Shown here piece after piece: positions 1 to 6,131 of a DNA stretch of 6,131 nucleotides; the stretch's first letter is position 1, and each line of letters starts with the position of its first letter. A program made the position numbers and the translations under genes. The notes beneath the pieces were generated by a model. The model was not told where the DNA came from and did no database searches. It was given only the letters and a program-made list of their open reading frames with translations. The DNA lies in NCBI GenBank assembly GCA_950075905.1, contig CATMVR010000326.1, positions 1 to 6,131 of the forward strand, in the 5' to 3' direction. Origin of the DNA: an uncultured Persicitalea sp. GTDB lineage: Bacteria; Bacteroidota; Bacteroidia; Cytophagales; Spirosomataceae.

Positions 1-288
1 GGGGGCAAGGGCGGCATCCGCCCCGCCGTTTCTACGCACGTGGATGTACCCTTCTTCGGTAATATAATTCACAAACCAGGCAATTTCGTCGGAGTGGGCC
101 TCTATCACCACTTTGAAGTCCTGCCCGGGGCCAATAACGCCCACGGCAGTGCCATACACGTCAATTATCTGATCCTCGATGTAAGGTTTGAGGTAGTCGA
201 GCCAAATCTGCTGCCCAGACGATTCAAATCCGGTTGGCGAGGCGTTATTCAGATACTTATACAGAAACTCTGTGCTTTTTTCAGTCAT
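1..288 (-). CDS. M42-family metallopeptidase (aminopeptidase), N-terminal part, cut by the left window edge
   Basis: The first 96 codons of a minus-strand gene are visible and the rest lies beyond the left edge. The start ATG at 288-286 opens MTEKSTEFLYKYLNNASPTG, the typical N-terminus of the M42 (glutamyl aminopeptidase/cellulase M-like) family, including the 'SPTGFE' segment at residues 17-22. Residues 60-72 read VVIEAHSDEIAWF, in which H65 and D67 form the H-x-D metal-ligand motif followed by the family's conserved E68. 'GYIHVRRNGG' at 80-89 also fits. Family members are about 350 residues long and are cytosolic, cocatalytic-metal aminopeptidases that trim peptides, often as dodecameric shells. 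The later metal ligands and catalytic acid lie outside the window, so activity cannot be judged. No Shine-Dalgarno sequence precedes the start, as is usual in Bacteroidota. The gene is divergent from the JmjC gene. The family call is firm; peptide specificity is unknown. Confidence 0.9.
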   Translation of the reverse strand, partial: MTEKSTEFLYKYLNNASPTGFESSGQQIWLDYLKPYIEDQIIDVYGTAVGVIGPGQDFKVVIEAHSDEIAWFVNYITEEGYIHVRRNGGADAALAP

Positions 289-404
289 AGAATGGAGTCA
301 ATTAAACAAACTTCTTGGTAATTTCGCAATTTACAATAGCTGTGGAAACTTTGCGCAGTGGTCCAGATTTTTTTGTGGAGGTTTGTGTTACCCGCCATGA
401 AACT

Positions 405-437
405 CAAAATTAAATCATAAATTGTTACCCACAGAAA
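405..437 (-). promoter_or_regulatory. Candidate Bacteroidota-type promoter for the M42 peptidase gene
   Basis: On the minus strand the word TAATTTTG (412 to 405) is a full match to the Bacteroidota -7 consensus TAnnTTTG. TTTC at 437-434, one base off the -33 TTTG element, lies 21 nt upstream. Transcription would start near 398 and give a leader of about 110 nt before the ATG at 288. The region is A/T-rich, so chance matches are possible. Confidence 0.35.
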
Positions 438-475
438 CCAACCATTTAGGGATTTCGTTTTAAAAAAGGCATAAA

Positions 476-506
476 TTGCGAACTTAACGTCAGGCTAATA
501 CTTTTT
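476..506 (+). promoter_or_regulatory. Candidate Bacteroidota-type promoter for the JmjC gene
   Basis: TTG at 476-478 is separated by 20 nt from TACTTTTT at 499-506, which matches the -7 consensus TAnnTTTG except at its last base. The spacing is right for the Bacteroidota housekeeping sigma factor. Transcription would begin near 513, leaving a leader of about 40 nt. The leader contains the palindrome ACAATTGT (543-550) directly before the start codon and no Shine-Dalgarno sequence. Confidence 0.3.
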
Positions 507-554
507 CCACAAATTGTACTTTACCAAGCTTCCATTTAGAAAACAATTGTAGCT

Positions 555-1400
555 ATGAAACTAACCCCGATAGAAAAACGCTCAGGCCTCACCCGGGAAG
601 AGTTTATCGAGAATTACCTGAAACCGCGCCGCCCGGTTGTCTTTAAGGATTTGATTAAAGACTGGCCTGCTACCCAAAAGTGGACATTTGAGTGGTTTCG
701 CGAAAATCACGGCGATTTGGAAGTACCTCTGGTCGACAAGCACATACATGATCCGGACAAATATTTTCAGAATGCCAAAACCATGCCTTTCGGCGAATAC
801 CTTTCGCTGATCGAGGCCGGCCCTACGGATTTACGGATTTTTCTTTTTGACATTTTTAAGAAAATACCGGCCCTGAACAGTGACGTGCAGTTCCCGACCA
901 TCATGGACGGGTTTGTGAAAAATTACAAATTCATGTTCTTCGGTGGGCAGGACTCCGAAGTGAACCTCCACTACGACATGGACTGCTCGCACGTGTTCCT
1001 GTCGCAGTTTCAAACCAGGAAAAAGATCATTCTCTTCCCTCCTACCGAGAGTGTGAAACTGTATCAGCATCCGTTTACGGTGATGAGCCACGTACACCCG
1101 CTGAACCCCGATCTCAACCGTTTTCCGGCCGTAGACAAGGCCCAGGGTTACGAGACGATCCTGGAACACGGCGAAACCGTATTCATCCCCAGCTTGTGGT
1201 GGCACTACATCAAGTACATCGACGGCGGCTTTGGCCTCGCCCTGCGCGCCAACGACTCCGTGTTTACGCTACTGAAAGGCGGCTACAACCTGGCCCGTCA
1301 TACCGTGGTAGATAAGGGCATGAACTCCCTGTTGGGCCCCAAGTGGAAAGAATGGAAAGAGAACAAAGCCATCGAACGCGCTCAGGCTGTCATGGCCTAG
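555..1400 (+). CDS. JmjC/cupin_8-type Fe(II)/2-oxoglutarate-dependent oxygenase-like protein
   Basis: This complete 281-residue single-domain protein belongs to the cupin-like (cupin_8, JmjC) family. 'RPVVFKDLIKDWPATQKW' near residues 26-43 is the typical N-terminal strand and helix of the family. The Fe(II) triad is intact: H139 and D141 in LHYDMD, and H217 in FIPSLWWH (210-217), where the preceding glycine (G206) is also conserved. K156 or K157 after the FLSQF strand is the probable 2-oxoglutarate anchor. An acidic/proline segment (HPLNPDLNRFP, 181-191) sits between the metal-binding strands, as in FIH- and JMJD-like hydroxylases. Such enzymes couple 2-oxoglutarate decarboxylation to hydroxylation of a protein side chain or small molecule; the substrate here is unknown. 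There is no signal peptide or membrane segment, so it should be cytosolic. The ATG at 555 is chosen because the family motif starts soon after it. The gene has its own upstream region and terminator, so it is probably monocistronic. It ends in TAG followed at once by TGA and TAA-containing sequence. Confidence 0.88.
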   Translation: MKLTPIEKRSGLTREEFIENYLKPRRPVVFKDLIKDWPATQKWTFEWFRENHGDLEVPLVDKHIHDPDKYFQNAKTMPFGEYLSLIEAGPTDLRIFLFDIFKKIPALNSDVQFPTIMDGFVKNYKFMFFGGQDSEVNLHYDMDCSHVFLSQFQTRKKIILFPPTESVKLYQHPFTVMSHVHPLNPDLNRFPAVDKAQGYETILEHGETVFIPSLWWHYIKYIDGGFGLALRANDSVFTLLKGGYNLARHTVVDKGMNSLLGPKWKEWKENKAIERAQAVMA

Positions 1401-1411
1401 TGATAAAAACC

Positions 1412-1444
1412 AAGAGAGCCTTCGCTAGGAAGGCTCTCTTTTTT
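1412..1444. terminator. Bidirectional intrinsic terminator between convergent genes
   Basis: The arms at 1412-1423 (AAGAGAGCCTTC) and 1429-1440 are perfect 12-bp complements around the 5-nt loop GCTAG. On the plus strand the stem runs into six T (1439-1444), which terminates the JmjC gene. On the minus strand it starts just after the receptor's stop codon and is followed by GG and five T (1409-1405), so it can also terminate the receptor gene. It fills essentially all of the 42-bp space between the two stop codons. Confidence 0.93.
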
Positions 1445-3914
1445 AAAATTCGATCACCAGCCCCAGCGCGGGAGTCACCGTGGCATCTTCATTGGCAAGT
1501 ATCAACGGAATGGCGTTGGCTCCATCGGGCCGTAACCCCTGGTTGTCAATAGTCTGAAAACCCGTATTGTCGGCATTACGGGTAAACGTATACTGCGGGA
1601 AGGCCGGATTCTTGGTCAGGAAAAGATTCTGGATGTCGATAAAGGCATCGACGGAGTACTTCTTAGCATTCCATTTTTTATCGATTCGCAGATCAAACCG
1701 GCTAAATGGCCGCAGGCGTTGGGTATTCAGCAGGCTATTGTCGAGAATACCTATCCCCACGGAAGCGTAGTTGCGGCGGGAGGCTTCCAGGTCAAACGGC
1801 GTATAGGGCGCGCCGCCCTGGTACAAAAACTTACCGCCGATTTCCCAGCCCCGCTTAAATTTATAGCCTAGCTGGGTGGAAAGCAACTGCCGGGTATCCC
1901 AGGCCGATGGTTGGTACACCCCATCCAGACCAGTAAACTCCGACCGGAACAGCGTGTAGCTCAGCACCCCGAAGAAACGCTTCGTCAGCTTTTGCTGGAC
2001 GAAAAACTCGATCCCCCGACTTCTGCCTTTGCCTGTACTGGACACCACCTCATTGCCAATGGCCCCAAAATCCCCCCCCTGATTGGCCAGGGAGATACCA
2101 TCACGTAAAGACACCGGGTAGTTGGCATACTGTTTGGTAAAGCCCTCCACGGTAAGGCGCGTACTCGCCGTAGGTATAAACTCTACGCCCACCACGGCGT
2201 GATCGGAGCGAATGTACTCCGTGGAGCGGTTGGGAAAACGATCGCCGGGGTCGGCCTCGTTGATGGAGGGCTGATAGCCCAGTACAGTATAAATAGGTAT
2301 TTTGAAGTAGCGTCCCAGCGAGCCACTCACCCGCCACTTTTCGGCTAGCTGGTAGCTCACCGATGCCCGCGGACTGAGGGTTCGGAGGGGGTTGTTGCCG
2401 GTGTCGGTAAAGGAGTTCATGTCTGTGCGCAGCCCCGCCGAAAGATTCAGGCGGTTTTCGAGCAGCTTACGGTTTACCTGCACAAAAGCCCCGTACTTAA
2501 AGAAATCAATGGCCGTATTGAAACGTATGGCTATCTCCGGCTGCACCAGCTGCCCCTGCTCGTCGCGAATTTCCCGCCGAAGGCGGTTGAAAAAATCATT
2601 GTTGTACTTTACGTACTGAAGCATCGCCCCGTAGCTCCATTCCCAATCCCCCACAAACTTGTTCACGTCCAGCCGCAGCTTGTTTTCTATCTCCTGCGAT
2701 TGGCTACCGAGGGTACGCAGGGCCTCATTTCCCTCCTGATTGTCTTCAAACTTGTCCAGCTGATTGTCGAACATATTGCGACTGGCGGAAATATTCAGGT
2801 AGCCGTTTTCGAGTAGCCGCTGCAAGGAAAAACCGACGGTGTAGTTCCATTGGTTGATGTTGGGGTTGGAGCGCAAGATGTACTCCTTTTCAGGGGAGGA
2901 TTCCTGGGGCACGGCAAAAGAAAACTCGTCGATGGCACCGACGCCGATGGCCGTTAAGGTTGTTTTTTTATTGAGCCTGGAAGTAACCTTGTACTGAAAA
3001 TCCCAGTAGTTGGGACGGATAGGCAAGTCAATGGCCTTAAAAAGAAGTTGCAGGTACGAACGCCGAACCGAAGCCAGGTAGGTAGTTTTTTCGGAAACAG
3101 GCCCTTCAACGGTGCCGGCCACTTCGGTGGAGCTGACGCGGATGTTTCCCTGAAAGCGCTCGGGATTGCCGTCGCGCTGTTTGAACTGCAACACCGAGGA
3201 AAGCGCGTTGTCGTAGCGGGCATTGAAGCTACTCGAACTCAGCTTGGCGTCCTCGATGAACGATACATTGAGAATCCCCGTCGGTCCGCCCGAGCTACCC
3301 TGGGTCGCAAAGTGGTTGATCACCGGAATTTCGATCCCATCGAGGTAGAAAACATTCTCATTGGGGCCGCCACCCCGAATGATAAGATCGTTGCGAAACC
3401 CACCCACTGAGCCGGCCGTGCCGCCCACGCCGGGCAACACCTGGATCACCCTGGAAATATCAAAATTACCGCCGGGGTTGTTCTTAATTTCTTCACTGGT
3501 AAGCTTCTGGACGGAATTGGGACTATCCGCCGTAGCCACCGAAATCGAACGGTTTAGCACCACTTTGGCCTCGTCGAGTTGTATCGTTTCTTCAATCAGC
3601 TCAAAGCTGATTTGCCGGGCGTTGCCCGAAGTTACCACTACGTTGAAATTGGTCAGCGGACTGTATCCGACAAAGGTCGCTTTGAGGTTGTAGCTACCGG
3701 TGGGGAGTTCTAACCGGTAATTACCCTCGGTATCGGTGGTGGTACCCAGAGAGGTACCCTCCGCCTGAATGGTGACCCCTACGAGAGCCTCCCGGGTTTT
3801 GCTGTCTTTGACGGTACCCAGTACGGCACCCTGCTTTTGGGCGAAGGACTGCGCCGCGAGCAAAAGAAAAACTACCGCTCCAAAGAGGCAGCGTACGGTA
3901 GAGAATTTTTTCAT
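1443..3914 (-). CDS. TonB-dependent outer-membrane receptor with carboxypeptidase-like regulatory domain
   Basis: An 823-residue receptor, complete. Residues 1-25 form a signal peptide (KK, hydrophobic core, cleavage after AQSFA). Residues about 28-108 are a carboxypeptidase-D-like beta-sandwich (GTVKDSKTREALVGVTI ... GNYRLELPTGSYNL ... VGY), the usual N-terminal extension of Bacteroidota receptors. A possible TonB-contact segment is LDEAKVVL at 113-120. The plug runs from about 125 to 245 and includes the RGGGPNENVFYLDGIEIP signature at 180-197. The rest is the beta-barrel, ending VIEF with the C-terminal phenylalanine needed for outer-membrane insertion. It would import a ligand across the outer membrane using TonB-ExbBD energy. 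No SusD lipoprotein, sigma/anti-sigma pair or degradative gene adjoins it, so the ligand cannot be inferred. The start at 3914 gives a clean signal peptide; there is no Shine-Dalgarno sequence. It lies downstream of the kinase gene on the same strand. A run of eight G on the coding strand (2079-2072) lies inside the barrel region. Confidence 0.92.
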   Translation of the reverse strand: MKKFSTVRCLFGAVVFLLLAAQSFAQKQGAVLGTVKDSKTREALVGVTIQAEGTSLGTTTDTEGNYRLELPTGSYNLKATFVGYSPLTNFNVVVTSGNARQISFELIEETIQLDEAKVVLNRSISVATADSPNSVQKLTSEEIKNNPGGNFDISRVIQVLPGVGGTAGSVGGFRNDLIIRGGGPNENVFYLDGIEIPVINHFATQGSSGGPTGILNVSFIEDAKLSSSSFNARYDNALSSVLQFKQRDGNPERFQGNIRVSSTEVAGTVEGPVSEKTTYLASVRRSYLQLLFKAIDLPIRPNYWDFQYKVTSRLNKKTTLTAIGVGAIDEFSFAVPQESSPEKEYILRSNPNINQWNYTVGFSLQRLLENGYLNISASRNMFDNQLDKFEDNQEGNEALRTLGSQSQEIENKLRLDVNKFVGDWEWSYGAMLQYVKYNNDFFNRLRREIRDEQGQLVQPEIAIRFNTAIDFFKYGAFVQVNRKLLENRLNLSAGLRTDMNSFTDTGNNPLRTLSPRASVSYQLAEKWRVSGSLGRYFKIPIYTVLGYQPSINEADPGDRFPNRSTEYIRSDHAVVGVEFIPTASTRLTVEGFTKQYANYPVSLRDGISLANQGGDFGAIGNEVVSSTGKGRSRGIEFFVQQKLTKRFFGVLSYTLFRSEFTGLDGVYQPSAWDTRQLLSTQLGYKFKRGWEIGGKFLYQGGAPYTPFDLEASRRNYASVGIGILDNSLLNTQRLRPFSRFDLRIDKKWNAKKYSVDAFIDIQNLFLTKNPAFPQYTFTRNADNTGFQTIDNQGLRPDGANAIPLILANEDATVTPALGLVIEF

Positions 3915-4071
3915 GACGTATAGAGAAGGACATTGGTTTGGTATGACAACCTTCTTACACGGTATTTGTTTGTCTTAATCTACGGGGAAATTGTTTTTGG
4001 AATACAGGATTTTTTTCAGGCACCTCTCAATTTTGTAGGTAAAAGAGTTTTGCTTTCCGACTAAGCTTCGA

Positions 4072-5136
4072 TCAAAACCCTGGATTAAAATACGGATTGG
4101 AAGCCGGGGTTTTCACAAAGATAACGGCCTGTTGCAGCAGCGCGGCCCGTTCCGGCAAGGTTAGATCCAAAGGCAACTGTGCCAGGCCGATCAGCCGCCG
4201 GATGACTTCGGCCCCGCAGAAGCCGGCAAACAGGGCGTGGTCAAACCCGGCGGCAGGCTCATACTGCGCCAGGCTGGTTCTCATCAGGCTCTCGTCGAGT
4301 TGCGCCATGAGCAGATGGGCCACCATCACACCCAGGTCAAATTCGGCAAAACCGACAAAGGAAAACTCCGGGTCAATGATGCGGGTACCCTGCGCCGTCC
4401 GCAGCCAGCTACCGGGATAGTAGTCGCCATGCAGCAGGGTACTTCCCTCGCTCAAATACACTTCTTCCAACCGGTCAATTTCTGCTTTCAGCTCCTGGTC
4501 CTGCCGGTAGGCTGCAGAAAGCGCCTGCAAGCCCTCCTGAATGGTATCCAGATCCAGACCGTTGTCGGCCAGATAAGGGTAGGTAAAAATATGCTCGGCG
4601 TTGAGTTTTCGCAGTGCCAGGTTGTCCGGAAAAGGTTCCCGGAACGCCCGCACATCGAGCCGATGCAGGGCAGACAGAAACTGAATGAGGTGACTCAACT
4701 CCGTTTCGCTCAGGGTTTCGCCCTTCAGGTAGCATTTTGTAAAGTCAGATGCCTCGCCAAGGTCTTCCACCAGCATCACAAAGCTTTCGGCCCGGAAACC
4801 TTTCAGCGCCGGAATGTACCGGCTCAGCGCGGGTACTTCCGACAGAACATCATAAAACTGCGCCTCGACGATGATACGCCCGATGGGCGCTTCTATCTGG
4901 GAGTACTTCTCCACCCATGGCCGCGACTGCTTGATAATCAGCGACTGGCGGTTGGTTTTGACCCGCAGCACGTAGTTCATGTTACCCTCGCCGGGTTTTT
5001 CAACCAGCAGCACTTCTTCATCGGCCGCCAGCCAGCCCTGCTGTTTCAAGAAGTTTTCCAGCTCTTGGGGTTGGTCGCTGGTCAGGAAAAAAGTATCCGG
5101 ATGTAATTCCGCAAAGCGTTTTTGCTTCGTAAGCAT
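4072..5136 (-). CDS. APH-fold small-molecule kinase, methylthioribose kinase (MtnK)-like
   Basis: A complete 354-residue cytosolic phosphotransferase of the aminoglycoside phosphotransferase/choline kinase fold. Visible in order are a nucleotide-binding loop GEGNMNYVLRV (49-59), the ATP-contacting lysine in SLIIKQ (K69), a probable helix-C glutamate in IIVEAQFY (E91), the hinge-like MLVEDLG (121-127), the catalytic loop LLHGDYYPGSWL (H236, D238), the metal-binding IIDPEF (D255, E257) and FDLG (D268). MtnK shows the same replacement of the usual loop asparagine by serine (S243), the D-x-E in place of DFG, and an arginine pair in a segment like EVIRRLIGLA (R313, R314), so methylthioribose or a similar sugar-like substrate is the best guess. 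It is shorter than classical MtnK (about 400 residues), and no mtnA or other methionine-salvage gene is visible. Hence the family is secure but the substrate is not, and I assign no symbol. It starts 52 bp after the carboxylase gene and is probably co-transcribed with it. Confidence 0.85.
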   Translation of the reverse strand: MLTKQKRFAELHPDTFFLTSDQPQELENFLKQQGWLAADEEVLLVEKPGEGNMNYVLRVKTNRQSLIIKQSRPWVEKYSQIEAPIGRIIVEAQFYDVLSEVPALSRYIPALKGFRAESFVMLVEDLGEASDFTKCYLKGETLSETELSHLIQFLSALHRLDVRAFREPFPDNLALRKLNAEHIFTYPYLADNGLDLDTIQEGLQALSAAYRQDQELKAEIDRLEEVYLSEGSTLLHGDYYPGSWLRTAQGTRIIDPEFSFVGFAEFDLGVMVAHLLMAQLDESLMRTSLAQYEPAAGFDHALFAGFCGAEVIRRLIGLAQLPLDLTLPERAALLQQAVIFVKTPASNPYFNPGF

Positions 5137-5188
5137 GTCGTATTTTGTTTCTGATTTGGTAATTCACCTCTCCCTAAACTACCCAAAA

Positions 5189-6131
5189 TCACAGCGGAAT
5201 GTTTCCGTGCTTCTTGCGGGGCAGGGTAGCTACCTTGTTTTCCAGCATGGCAAAAGCCTTCATCAGTTTGACGCGGGTATTTTCGGGATAAATTACCTCA
5301 TCCACATAGCCCCGGTGCGCCGCCCGGAACGGATTGGCAAACTTGCGGGTATACTCGGCCACCTTTTCCTGCAACTTCGCCGCCGGGTCTTCGGCTTCGG
5401 CGATTTCACGCTTGAAGATAATTTCTGCCGCGCCGCTCGCCCCCATCACGGCAATCTCGGCCGTGGGCCAGGCGTAGTTCATGTCGGCTCCGATGTGCTT
5501 GGAGTTCATCACGTCATAGGCTCCCCCGTAGGCTTTGCGGGTAATGACCGTAATGCGCGGCACGGTAGCCTCGCAGAAGGCGTAAAGCAGCTTGGCTCCG
5601 TTGGTGATGATGGCGTTCCACTCCTGGTCCGTGCCGGGCAGGAAACCGGGTACGTCTTCGAGTACCAGCAGGGGGATGTTGAAGCTATCGCAGAAGCGCA
5701 CAAATCGGGCCGCTTTCTGGCTCGAATTGATGTCCAGCACCCCGGCCAGCACGGCCGGCTGGTTGGCCACGATGCCAATGCTCCTACCCGCCAAACGGGC
5801 AAAGCCCACCACGATGTTTTCGGCAAAAAACTTATGCACCTCAAAGAAACTCTCGGTATCCACGATTTCCTCGATCACCTCCCGGATGTCATAAGGCTGG
5901 TTGGGATTGTCGGGTATGATGGTATTCACGGCCGGACGTAGCTCGTTGCCGGGCTCGTAAGGTACCCGGGGAGCGTCGTCCTCGCAGTTTTGGGGCAGGT
6001 AGCTCAGCAAATTTTTGAGGTACTCGATGCACTGCACCTCATTGGCGGCTACGAAGTGGGTTACGCCCGACTTGGAAGCATGGGTCATGGCTCCACCCAG
6101 TTCCTCAGAGGTAACGTCTTCGTAGGTGACG
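5189..6131 (-). CDS. pccB: Propionyl-CoA carboxylase, carboxyltransferase (beta) subunit, C-terminal part, cut by the right window edge
   Basis: About 313 C-terminal residues of a protein that is usually a little over 500 long. The reading frame is open to the right edge: 14 codons upstream of the internal ATG at 6088 read VTYEDVTSEELGGA, which joins without a break to MTHASKSGVTHF, a conserved carboxyltransferase segment, so that ATG is not the start. The crotonase-like C-domain is clear: GIVANQPAVLAGVLDI, CDSFNIPLLVLEDVPGFLPG, NGAKLLYAF, EATVPRITVITRKAYGGAYDVM, NYAWPTAEIAVMG and the terminal HGNIPL. The subunit transfers the carboxyl group from biotin to propionyl-CoA, giving methylmalonyl-CoA. 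The aspartate in GGAYDVM (around 5514) is, as I recall from actinobacterial PccB/AccB work, the residue favouring propionyl-CoA over acetyl-CoA. The biotin carboxylase/carrier subunit is not seen downstream and may be upstream or elsewhere. Another acyl-CoA carboxylase beta subunit remains possible. Confidence 0.93.
   Translation of the reverse strand, partial: VTYEDVTSEELGGAMTHASKSGVTHFVAANEVQCIEYLKNLLSYLPQNCEDDAPRVPYEPGNELRPAVNTIIPDNPNQPYDIREVIEEIVDTESFFEVHKFFAENIVVGFARLAGRSIGIVANQPAVLAGVLDINSSQKAARFVRFCDSFNIPLLVLEDVPGFLPGTDQEWNAIITNGAKLLYAFCEATVPRITVITRKAYGGAYDVMNSKHIGADMNYAWPTAEIAVMGASGAAEIIFKREIAEAEDPAAKLQEKVAEYTRKFANPFRAAHRGYVDEVIYPENTRVKLMKAFAMLENKVATLPRKKHGNIPL

Noticed and set aside
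40..321. Plus-strand open frame opposite the M42 peptidase
   Set aside because: The minus strand encodes conserved M42 motifs over the same stretch.
831..1205. Minus-strand open frame opposite the JmjC gene
   Set aside because: It lies wholly inside a gene with an intact catalytic triad, and no family resemblance is seen in its translation.
3915..4071. Possible promoter, terminator or structured RNA between kinase and receptor genes
   Set aside because: Only weak 4-bp stems (for example GCTT/AAGC at 4052-4066) are present, without a following T-run. No good TAnnTTTG match is found on the minus strand.
4237..5106. Long plus-strand open frame of 289 codons opposite the kinase gene
   Set aside because: It is antisense to a gene with clear kinase motifs. 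Its translation shows no recognisable domain, and long antisense frames are common in moderately GC-rich coding DNA.
5137..5188. TAGTTTAG on the minus strand as a -7 element for the kinase gene, and a GGAGAGG Shine-Dalgarno-like word
   Set aside because: No TTG/TTTG lies at the right distance upstream of the -7-like word. GGAGAGG is about 30 nt from the ATG, too far to act as a ribosome binding site, and the GTG next to it is out of frame.
4979..5941. Long plus-strand open frame of 320 codons across the kinase start and the carboxylase gene
   Set aside because: It spans two well-supported minus-strand genes in antisense, and its product has a low-complexity His/Gly-rich composition without motifs.
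6086..6088. ATG at 6088 as the start of the carboxylase subunit
   Set aside because: The upstream in-frame codons encode the conserved carboxyltransferase segment, so this is an internal methionine in a gene cut by the window edge.

Overview
The window looks like an ordinary chromosomal segment of a Bacteroidota bacterium, most likely Cytophagales (Spirosoma/Dyadobacter-like). This rests on a TonB-dependent receptor with an N-terminal carboxypeptidase-like regulatory domain, starts without Shine-Dalgarno sequences but with A/T-rich leaders, intergenic matches to the Bacteroidota promoter consensus (TTG/TTTG, about 20 nt, TAnnTTTG), and a moderately GC-rich coding composition. Genus assignment is inference only.

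Layout from left to right: (1) 1-288, minus strand, the N-terminal part of an M42-family metallo-aminopeptidase that runs off the left edge. (2) 289-554, an A/T-rich divergent promoter region with a promoter candidate for each direction and several DnaA-box-like words. (3) 555-1400, plus strand, a complete single-domain JmjC/cupin_8 protein with an intact Fe(II) triad. (4) 1412-1440, a perfect 12-bp stem with T-runs on both sides, serving as a shared terminator between convergent genes. (5) 1443-3914, minus strand, a TonB-dependent outer-membrane receptor without a SusD partner. (6) 3915-4071, a 157-bp gap in which I see no convincing promoter, terminator or RNA. (7) 4072-5136, minus strand, an APH-fold small-molecule kinase with methylthioribose-kinase-like motifs. 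(8) 5189 to the right edge, minus strand, the C-terminal part of the carboxyltransferase (beta) subunit of a propionyl-CoA carboxylase.

The carboxylase, kinase and receptor are collinear, with gaps of 52 and 157 bp, so they could share a transcript that ends at the bidirectional terminator. Their functions (propionyl-CoA metabolism, sugar-like substrate phosphorylation, outer-membrane uptake) do not form a recognised pathway, and I do not claim a functional link. The JmjC gene appears to be a one-gene transcription unit. I found no mobile element, CRISPR array, tRNA or rRNA, and no clear new system. The items most worth a second look are the G8 tract inside the receptor gene, the stand-alone JmjC protein of unknown substrate, the MtnK-like kinase away from any visible methionine-salvage gene, and the box-like repeats in the divergent intergenic region.
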